From assembly GCA_964407525.1 (NCBI GenBank), contig CAYOWC010000185.1:1-9895 (forward strand): 9,895 nt of DNA, in the 5' to 3' direction. Shown in pieces: positions 4,448 through 9,895 of the stretch. Origin of the DNA: DUZB01 sp964407525 (GTDB lineage Bacteria > Desulfobacterota > DSM-4660 > Desulfatiglandales > Desulfatiglandaceae). The stretch's first letter is position 1. Each line of letters opens with the position of its first letter. The position numbers and the translations under genes are program-made. The notes under the pieces were generated by a model. That model had not been told where the DNA came from and made no database searches. It saw only the letters and a program-made list of their open reading frames with translations.

Positions 4448-5938
4448 CTAATTAGTGACACCATCCTTCCATATCCCGATCTGGCGGTAACCATTGCGTT
4501 CAGCATGGGGCCGTACCTCGCCATTCGCTACCTTCAGGACCAGCTCAAAAAGCTCCTCTGCCGCCAAATCCATGCTTTTCCCGCTCATCAAAGTACCCGC
4601 ATCGTAGTCGACCCAGTGAGGTTTCCGAGTTGCCAGATCCGTGTTGGAAGATACCCGCATCAGGGGAGCTGCAAAACCTGCGGGAGTACCGCGTCCTGTG
4701 GTAAAAATGGTCATCACACAGCCCGCTGCTTCCTGAACGGTAATTCCCACCACGTCATTTCCAGGGCCGCTGATAAGGCAGAATCCGGATTTTCGCAGTC
4801 GCCCTCCGTAGGGCAGGACGTCGCGTACGATGGCTTGACCACCTTTTTGAATACAGCCCAACGATTTTTCTTCCAGGGTAGAAATGCCGCCTGCAATATT
4901 GCCGGGAACCGGGTTTTTATAGATCACTTCACCGTATTTCTGGTAATATCGCTTATAATCGTTGATCATTTCAACGATGCCTTCAAAAACCTCCTCGTTT
5001 TCAGCCTTTGCCATGAGCAGATGTTCGGCGCCGAACATCTCGGGTACCTCGGTCATCAGGACGGTTCCCCCGAGAGAAGTTAATTCTTCGGTTACTCGTC
5101 CGACCAGCGGATTGGCGGTAATGCCCGAGAAGGTGTCGCTGCCTCCGCAATTGACCGCCAGGGCCAATTTGGAAACGGGCTGTGCGGTTCTTTTATCGGA
5201 AGACATTCGATCATAGAGCTCTTCAAGTATAGAGACGCCTTCTTTTATCTCATCTCCTACCTCCTGACAATTGAGCGTCCGGATACGATCATTGGTGTTG
5301 AGAAACGGTAAAAAAAGGTCCATGCAATTGGCTTCGCACCCCAGACCCAGAACCAAGACTCCACCGGCATTGGGGTGGCAGGCAAGGCTGGCCAGGACTT
5401 GCTGGGTATGTTCAAGATCGAGTCCTGTCTGGCTGCAGCCATGGGGATGAACCAGGGCATAGGCTCCGTCAAAAGAGGACGTTTGGGGGTGGACCTTATT
5501 CATGTGTTCAGCGAGTTTCTGAGCGGGTCCGTTGACGCAGAATACCGTTGGGATGATCCACAGCTCATTACGAATTCCAACCCGTCCGTTTTCTCTCAAG
5601 TACCCGCTGAAATGGCGCATTTCGCCTTTGGCGCCGGACTGTGGTTCAGGGGATCCATCGTAGGTGTATTCTACGATATCTTCCAGATTGGTGAACATAT
5701 TATGAATGTGGACCCATTCTCCTTCTTCGATGGGCCGTGTTGCATGGCCTATGGCAAGGCCGTAGCGTAACACCTGCTCCTCTTTTTCCATGGGTTGCAA
5801 GGCTACCTTATGCCCGGCAGGGATATCTTCCCGGATCTTGATGGACCTGTCTCCGATCTTTATGATCTGGTCTTTCTTGAGGGGCACTGTGGCGATAGCC
5901 ACTGTATCTTTAGCGTTTAATCGCAGGAGTTTGTCCAT
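4448..5938 (-). CDS. uxaA: UxaA-family sugar-acid dehydratase (altronate dehydratase-like)
   Basis: A full-length 496-aa protein, close to the ~495 aa of altronate dehydratase. The start is ATG 5938 with AAAGGA upstream. Residues 1-80 form the SAF domain (IKIREDIPAGHKVAL, GLAIGHATRPIEEGEWVHIHN). Residues 105-496 are the GarD/UxaA catalytic part, with GYLRENGRVGIRN (112-124), HPHGCSQTGLD (164-174), GLGCEANCMD (198-207), NCGGSDTFSGITANP (263-277) and GRGTPAG (415-421). The family uses Fe2+ or Mn2+ to remove water from altronate, galactarate or related acids; altronate gives 2-keto-3-deoxygluconate. His and Cys in HPHGC and Cys in GCEANC are the visible metal-ligand candidates. Substrate cannot be fixed from sequence: sulfolactate lyase (SuyAB) shares the fold but is usually split in two, unlike this protein. 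The neighbouring TRAP transporter supports a sugar-acid substrate. The enzyme is cytoplasmic. Confidence 0.85.
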   Translation of the reverse strand: MDKLLRLNAKDTVAIATVPLKKDQIIKIGDRSIKIREDIPAGHKVALQPMEKEEQVLRYGLAIGHATRPIEEGEWVHIHNMFTNLEDIVEYTYDGSPEPQSGAKGEMRHFSGYLRENGRVGIRNELWIIPTVFCVNGPAQKLAEHMNKVHPQTSSFDGAYALVHPHGCSQTGLDLEHTQQVLASLACHPNAGGVLVLGLGCEANCMDLFLPFLNTNDRIRTLNCQEVGDEIKEGVSILEELYDRMSSDKRTAQPVSKLALAVNCGGSDTFSGITANPLVGRVTEELTSLGGTVLMTEVPEMFGAEHLLMAKAENEEVFEGIVEMINDYKRYYQKYGEVIYKNPVPGNIAGGISTLEEKSLGCIQKGGQAIVRDVLPYGGRLRKSGFCLISGPGNDVVGITVQEAAGCVMTIFTTGRGTPAGFAAPLMRVSSNTDLATRKPHWVDYDAGTLMSGKSMDLAAEELFELVLKVANGEVRPHAERNGYRQIGIWKDGVTN

Positions 5939-5971
5939 AGGGAGTCCTTTCGGATTAAGTTTTTGGGGTCC

Positions 5972-6264
5972 AAAAGCTGCAATCAGCTATTAGCTATTAG
6001 CCGTTAGCTTAAAGATCTCAAAAATTTATATTATTTTTTCGTAACTTCATAATAAGTTCGACCGGATTTCATCCGTAAGGATTTTATAAAAGGCTTACGC
6101 CTGAACTCCGAAAAGAGGGAAAAGCATTTTCAATCGATTTCGAACGTATTTGTGTCAGGATACCCGAACTTATTGAGAAGTTGCATTTTTTGTATAATTT
6201 TGATGATTACCTATTGCATTGTAAATAACCTTCATTGTGCTGCTAATCGCTAATTGCAGCTTTT
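5972..6264. repeat. 293-bp nested inverted-repeat (MITE-like) element inside the operon
   Basis: Outer arms 5972-5994 and 6242-6264 are inverted copies at 21 of 23 positions (AAAAGCTGCAAT...ATTAGC). Inner arms 6041-6060 and 6165-6184 are inverted at 17 of 20 positions (AACTTC...AATAAGTTCG). Between them lie a CGGAT/ATCCG hairpin (6063-6075) and AGGC/GCCT. There is no gene. Short repeats of GCTATTAG continue past the left arm (5986-6008). The element fills nearly all the gap between dctM and the uxaA-family gene: it starts 34 nt before the uxaA ATG and ends 9 nt from the dctM stop. It could act as a partial transcription stop or mRNA stabiliser; no strong promoter for uxaA was seen in it. Confidence 0.7.
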
Positions 6265-6272
6265 ATGCGGGA

Positions 6273-7565
6273 TTAAAATCCCAAGGCACGAGGGAGCCAC
6301 AGAGCGACGGCAGGGAAGTAGGTGATAATGGCCAGAACGACAATGTAATGCAGAATGAACGGGGTTGCCTCTCTGGAAATTTCTTCCAGCCGGACACCGG
6401 AAATACTGCAGGCTGCATACAGGCAGACACCCAGAGGAGGAGTGCAAAGGCCGATGCACAGGTTGACGATCATAATGATGCCGAAATGCAGGGGATCAAA
6501 GCCTAACAGAATCATGGCAGGTGCAAAGATGGGCCCGAAAAGAATCACGGCGGCGCCGGTCTCAAAGAACATGCCGATGAAGATAAAGAAGACATTGACC
6601 AGTGTGATCACAACCCATTTATTTTCAGAAACAGAGGTCAGAAGATTGAGCACTTCGGTGGGTATGTTTAATATGGAAAGCACCCATTTAAAGGCAATGG
6701 CCACGGCTATGATAAGGAAAATGTAGGAAGATTTGATTCCGGCCGTGAGCATGCTTTTCCCAAGGGAGTGCAGATCGAGCTTGCGGTAGATAACGCCCAG
6801 CGCCAGGGCATAAAATACGGCCACTACAGCTGCTTCGGTGGGAGTAAAAATTCCTCCAAGGATCCCGCCGATGATGATCACCGGCAAGAAGAGCGCCATG
6901 GAGCTTTGCCATGTGGCCTTGCCGATTTCGCGCAGGCTGCTGGGTGTTTTTCTTTTGGGATAATTGCGCCTTTTGGCAAGCCATCCAACATAGCCAAAAT
7001 CTATGAACAGAAACAGCAGTCCGGGCACAATACCGGCGGCAAAAAGACCGGCGATGGACACGCCCATGATCGATCCGTAAATAACCATGATGATGCTGGG
7101 TGGGATAATGGGACCCACCAGTGAAGAACAGGCCGTGATGGCCGCAGCGAATGGGGCGTCATACCCCTGTTTTTTCATGGCCGGAATTTCAATGGAACCG
7201 AGGGCCGCAACGTCCGATACCGCCGCGCCGGAGATGCCCGCAAATAGAAAGCTGGCGATCATGTTCGCATAGGCCAGTGACCCGCGAATATTGCCGGCCA
7301 GCACATGGGCCAGATGCATGAGCCTGTCCGTCAGGCCGCAAACATTCATAAGCTCCCCGGCCAGCATAAAGAAGGGGACAGCCATGAGCACAAAAGAATC
7401 AATGCCTTGAAACATCCCCTGCGGCAGCATGAGGATAAATTTATAGGAGGGCAACATCAAAAAATAGACCAAGGCAGCCCATCCCATGGAGATGGCCACC
7501 GGCATACTCAAAAGCATGCATACGGCAAAAACGGCAAGAATAATGACAACGACACTGATATCCAT
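6273..7565 (-). CDS. dctM: TRAP transporter large membrane subunit (DctM family)
   Basis: A 430-aa, very hydrophobic protein of about twelve membrane segments, the usual DctM length. The start is ATG 7565 with GGGGA just upstream. Family marks: VPFFMLAGELM (63-73), AGISGAAVSDVAALGSI (109-125), GPIIPPSIIMVIYGS (151-165), GGIFTPTEAAVVAV (237-250) and a late CIGLCTPPLGVCLY. It forms the ion-coupled transport channel together with DctQ, in the inner membrane, and takes its substrate from the DctP binding protein. The gene begins 36 nt after dctQ, so the two are cotranscribed. Nothing is broken or missing. Confidence 0.96.
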   Translation of the reverse strand: MDISVVVIILAVFAVCMLLSMPVAISMGWAALVYFLMLPSYKFILMLPQGMFQGIDSFVLMAVPFFMLAGELMNVCGLTDRLMHLAHVLAGNIRGSLAYANMIASFLFAGISGAAVSDVAALGSIEIPAMKKQGYDAPFAAAITACSSLVGPIIPPSIIMVIYGSIMGVSIAGLFAAGIVPGLLFLFIDFGYVGWLAKRRNYPKRKTPSSLREIGKATWQSSMALFLPVIIIGGILGGIFTPTEAAVVAVFYALALGVIYRKLDLHSLGKSMLTAGIKSSYIFLIIAVAIAFKWVLSILNIPTEVLNLLTSVSENKWVVITLVNVFFIFIGMFFETGAAVILFGPIFAPAMILLGFDPLHFGIIMIVNLCIGLCTPPLGVCLYAACSISGVRLEEISREATPFILHYIVVLAIITYFPAVALWLPRALGF

Positions 7566-7601
7566 GAAATCCCCGAAGAATGAATCAGGTTGGCAGATAT
7601 T

Positions 7602-8081
7602 TTAGAGGGCTTTTCGGACATCCCTAAAAAGGTTTATCAAAACCTGGACAAAACAGAACGTGCAACCGATGGGCACACCGGCATAGGGCAATGCCATCAT
7701 CATCTCGGTGGCTGGAGAGACAATGTGAATTCCCATAACGGCAAATTTTACGCCGTACACGATGACAAAGCCGAAAAAAATCAAGGTAAGTACATCCGTC
7801 ATGGCAATGACCCAACGCCGCCATCGAACCGGGCACAATCGGTCCAGGATAATACCGAGACCCACATGTTCCCTCCTGCGAAAGGCAATTCCAGCACCGA
7901 TAAGGGCCATGTACACCATCATGAAGCGGGCGACCTCCTCGGGCCAAAAAGGGGCCGCATTGAAGATATAGCGGCACACAATACCATAAAACACCGATAC
8001 GCTCATGATTGCAACAAAGAGAATTACAATGCCCGAGGCAATATAATTCAGATATTTATCAATGGCCATCAATGCCTTCAT
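7602..8081 (-). CDS. dctQ: TRAP transporter small membrane subunit (DctQ family)
   Basis: The frame is open back to 8234, but ATG 8081 is chosen: GGAG lies 5 nt before it, and the extra 51 residues upstream are not hydrophobic and overlap a hairpin. This gives 159 aa, normal for DctQ, with four membrane helices at about 13-34, 51-69, 90-112 and 128-152. The family pattern CRYIFNAAPFWPEEVARFMMVYMALIG (36-62) with RRREHVG (68-74) is clear. DctQ binds DctM in the inner membrane and is needed for transport. It sits 193 nt after dctP, a gap filled by a hairpin. Confidence 0.93.
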   Translation of the reverse strand: MKALMAIDKYLNYIASGIVILFVAIMSVSVFYGIVCRYIFNAAPFWPEEVARFMMVYMALIGAGIAFRRREHVGLGIILDRLCPVRWRRWVIAMTDVLTLIFFGFVIVYGVKFAVMGIHIVSPATEMMMALPYAGVPIGCTFCFVQVLINLFRDVRKAL

Positions 8082-8204
8082 GTGGGCTCCATTCGACTCT
8101 TGACCATCTTCAGGATGGTTTTTAGAAAACGAAAGATTATGTTTCGCCCCCATCTGGGTCAGAGTTTCGTTGATCCATCCGGGTCTTATACAGCGGAAAA
8201 TACT

Positions 8205-8243
8205 TGACAGGGTACAGGCCCTGAATGTGCCCATACCCTGTCA
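8205..8243 (-). promoter_or_regulatory. intercistronic hairpin between dctP and dctQM
   Basis: TGACAGGGTA (8205-8214) and TACCCTGTCA (8234-8243) form a perfect 10-bp stem with a 19-nt loop. On the minus-strand transcript it is followed by AGTATTTTCC, not a clean U-run. In TRAP operons a hairpin after dctP usually protects the dctP part of the mRNA or lowers readthrough, so that binding protein outnumbers membrane subunits; that role is inferred here. Confidence 0.6.
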
Positions 8244-8274
8244 TCATTGCATTTTGTAGCGTGAAATCGACTGG

Positions 8275-9309
8275 TTAGTTTATGTAACCCAGTTTCTTTT
8301 CCGCATCATTGACCGCCTTCAAGAGCTTGTCGATCCAGGCGGGATCCACATTTTTCTGATCCCGAAGCCATGCGATAACCGGTTTCTGAGCCAGTGTTTT
8401 AAACTGGTTATACTCTTCCGCGGTTGGCTGGTAGACGGTCATGCCGGCCTTCTTGATTAGATCGGTCCCATTGAGTTCGGTGAGTCGACAGATGCCACGG
8501 GTCATGACGGTGGCTATACGTCCGGCGCTCAGGATGGAATCCTGCATCGGTTTGTCCTGTTTCTGGAACCAGGCGTCGTTGACGAGGGTAAACTGCATGC
8601 TGTATACGTGGCCATCCAGGATGACATATTTCTGAACTTCTTCCAGTTTTCCAAGGAGGATGGTCGGGATCGCATTCTCTTCGCCATCAGCAACACCGGT
8701 CTGCAGGGCGGTATACAGTTCGGTCCAGGCAATGGGGATCGGATTGGCGCCCAGCGCTTTGACCATGGCCATGTGGGCTGGAATTTCCATGGTGCGGATC
8801 TTAAGGCCTTTCATGTCGGCCGGCGACTTGATTTGTTTTTTACTGGTGGTGAAGTTCCTAAAGCCGCCGTTTTCCGCCCAGGTGATGATACGCAGGCCGG
8901 TTTTCATACGGAAATCTTCAGCCATTTCCTTGCCGAACGGGCCATCAAGCACTTCATAGGCCACATCGTAGGACCTGAACAAATAGGGGATTGCCAGGAC
9001 CTGGATATTGGGGTACCAATAGGCCAGCAGACCTTCAACACTTTCCACGAATTCGATGATACCGGCCTGACACTGTTCCACAATGGCTTTTCCATTGCCG
9101 AGGACCGCGCCACCGTGAATCTCCATTTTCATCTTGCCGCTTGAGGCTTCTTCAACCACCTTGGCAATATACCTGTTAGGGGCGTAGATGTAATTGTCCG
9201 GATTCACCAGATCATCCGCTGCCATTCGGACCACTTCTGCAGCGGTAGCTGTTGCCGCCATCGTGCACACCATAGCCAATGTCATCGCAATAACTAACAA
9301 TCTTTTCAT
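8275..9309 (-). CDS. dctP: TRAP transporter periplasmic substrate-binding protein (DctP family)
   Basis: A 344-aa protein starting at ATG 9309, with GGAGG at 9320-9316. Residues 1-24 form a Sec signal peptide (MKRLLVIAMTLAM, ending in TATAA before EVVRM). Family marks are GKMKMEIHGGAVLGNGKAIVEQ (58-79), GFRNFTTSKKQIKSPADMKGLKIRTMEIP (149-177), and GVADGEENAIPTIL (205-218). Arg172 in LKIR is the conserved residue that holds the substrate carboxylate in this family; Arg151 is another candidate. The mature protein captures the acid in the periplasm and hands it to DctQM. The context with a UxaA-family dehydratase suggests a hexuronate, aldonate or related acid. It is the first gene of the operon and has a long leader. 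Confidence 0.95.
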   Translation of the reverse strand: MKRLLVIAMTLAMVCTMAATATAAEVVRMAADDLVNPDNYIYAPNRYIAKVVEEASSGKMKMEIHGGAVLGNGKAIVEQCQAGIIEFVESVEGLLAYWYPNIQVLAIPYLFRSYDVAYEVLDGPFGKEMAEDFRMKTGLRIITWAENGGFRNFTTSKKQIKSPADMKGLKIRTMEIPAHMAMVKALGANPIPIAWTELYTALQTGVADGEENAIPTILLGKLEEVQKYVILDGHVYSMQFTLVNDAWFQKQDKPMQDSILSAGRIATVMTRGICRLTELNGTDLIKKAGMTVYQPTAEEYNQFKTLAQKPVIAWLRDQKNVDPAWIDKLLKAVNDAEKKLGYIN

Positions 9310-9362
9310 GCCATACCTCCAAATAAGGGTTTTTTTGTTTTGGTTCTATTTGAGAATCCCAT
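9306..9362 (-). CDS. possible 18-codon leader peptide before dctP
   Basis: From ATG 9362 a small frame reads MGFSNRTKTKKPLFGGMA and stops at TGA 9308-9306, which overlaps the dctP ATG as ATGA. The overlap suggests coupling, but only a weak ribosome site (GGTAGAG) precedes its ATG and the peptide has no known counterpart. It may be accidental. Confidence 0.2.
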   Translation of the reverse strand: MGFSNRTKTKKPLFGGMA

Positions 9363-9389
9363 GATTTATCTCTACCCGAAGTTTCCCGT

Positions 9390-9400
9390 ATCACCTCCTT
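9390..9400 (-). other. orphan extended Shine-Dalgarno sequence in the dctP leader
   Basis: AAGGAGGTGAT on the minus strand is an 11-nt complement of the 16S rRNA 3' end. No ATG lies at normal spacing; the next one (9362) is more than 25 nt away. It may be a ribosome standby site, part of a leader control, or a relic of a lost gene start. Confidence 0.4.
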
Positions 9401-9551
9401 CTTTTCTTTGAATCCACCCCGTTAAAATTTTTAGCCCCGGGTGTTTCCATACCATAAATGATAGTGGTCACTGATCGTTCATCCCTTCAATCGTTTTCAT
9501 AAAATACAAGCGATCCGGGGGGGCATATTTTTAGCAGGAAGCAGACAAAAA

Positions 9552-9589
9552 CAGGTATCTGCTATACCAGACAAGAAATGTTATGTCAA
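9552..9589 (-). promoter_or_regulatory. promoter of the dctPQM-uxaA operon with operator-like palindrome
   Basis: On the minus strand TTGACA (9589-9584), a 17-nt spacer and TATAGC (9566-9561) make a good sigma-70 promoter. Across the -10 box lies an inverted repeat, GGTAT (9554-9558) and ATACC (9564-9568), 5 nt apart. The half-site equals that of the GntR-type uronate regulators UxuR/ExuR (TTGGTATACCAA), though the spacing differs. Transcription from here gives a leader of about 245 nt before dctP. Confidence 0.6.
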
Positions 9590-9743
9590 GGTTTTCTTTG
9601 ATGGATTTGTTTTCGAATATCCCTGCTTCTCAGGGGTTTTATCGGGCCATAATATGAAAGCGTTCTCGAAAAATCGTTTGACTATTCGGCATCCTTCATC
9701 CATAAGTTTACACTTTTCCCGGAAATGGGGTATGTTTTCTGGT

Positions 9744-9872
9744 TGAAAATCGGACGTCGAATCTGAAAATCGGATGCTGAAACTGGAAATTCGAAACTGT
9801 AAATTGGATAACACATCCGAATTAATGTGTTTTTTTCTAATTTCCAATTTCCAATTTCCAGTTTCCAATTTC
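9744..9872. repeat. AATTTCC-type tandem repeats with a 13-bp inverted pair
   Basis: TGAAAATCGGA occurs at 9744-9754 and 9764-9774. AATTTCC-like heptamers repeat four and a half times at 9839-9872. GAAACTGGAAATT (9779-9791) is the exact inverse of AATTTCCAGTTTC (9853-9865), so a 13-bp stem can form. The stretch 9590-9895 holds no supported gene; an open minus-strand frame across it is made of repeat-derived, low-complexity codons. Confidence 0.8.
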
Positions 9873-9895
9873 TCTGCGAAAACGCGAAATCACGA

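Noticed and set aside
4505..5770. Long plus-strand open frames opposite the dehydratase gene (4505-5083 and 5375-5770)
   Set aside because: They are shadows of the strongly supported minus-strand gene, without ribosome sites or recognisable motifs.
8082..8234. N-terminal extension of dctQ to 8234
   Set aside because: It covers the intercistronic hairpin, is not hydrophobic, and a good ribosome site supports ATG 8081.
9621..9640. CCCTG/CAGGG hairpin followed by GTTTT as a plus-strand terminator
   Set aside because: The stem has only 5 bp and no plus-strand gene precedes it; it lies just upstream of the minus-strand operon promoter.
9581..9868. 95-codon minus-strand open frame
   Set aside because: It is largely made of the AATTTCC repeat and runs through the operon promoter; composition is low-complexity and there is no ribosome site.

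Overview
The window looks like a piece of accessory chromosome from a Desulfobacterota-type (deltaproteobacterial) anaerobe. The basis is a TRAP-type sugar-acid uptake operon, several chromosomal toxin-antitoxin modules, and intergenic repeats of the AATTTCC and GCTATTAGC kinds. This is an impression from gene content and style, not a taxonomic assignment.

Positions 1-3300 are the mobile, AT-richer part. The window opens inside the last ~124 codons of a Mu-type DDE transposase, translationally coupled (ATG inside the stop region, 8-nt overlap) to an ExeA/TniB-like AAA ATPase. Just downstream lies about 150 nt that fold into at least four consecutive stem structures ending in a strong intrinsic terminator; no known RNA class was recognised. 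Then come a small ribbon-helix-helix protein gene between two near-identical 71-bp direct repeats, a brnT-brnA toxin-antitoxin pair on the minus strand, and 640 bp without genes that holds three TGTAACGC motifs.

Positions 3300-4426 hold a 5'-truncated remnant of a LarA/DUF2088-like gene and an intact hicA-hicB pair with a palindromic operator across its promoter. In both toxin-antitoxin modules the toxin comes first, has no Shine-Dalgarno sequence, and has its start codon exactly 7 nt after a predicted -10 box, so both toxin mRNAs are predicted to be leaderless. Both antitoxins start in an ATGA overlap with the toxin stop.

Positions 4448-9589 form one minus-strand catabolic operon: promoter with operator-like palindrome, 245-nt leader, dctP (periplasmic binding protein), hairpin, dctQ and dctM (membrane subunits), a 293-bp nested inverted-repeat element, then a full-length UxaA-family (altronate/sugar-acid) dehydratase. 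The likely job is Na+- or H+-driven uptake of a sugar acid such as a hexuronate or aldonate, followed by dehydration to a 2-keto-3-deoxy acid. The truncated racemase-like gene may once have belonged to the same pathway. The last 300 bp carry only AATTTCC-type repeats.
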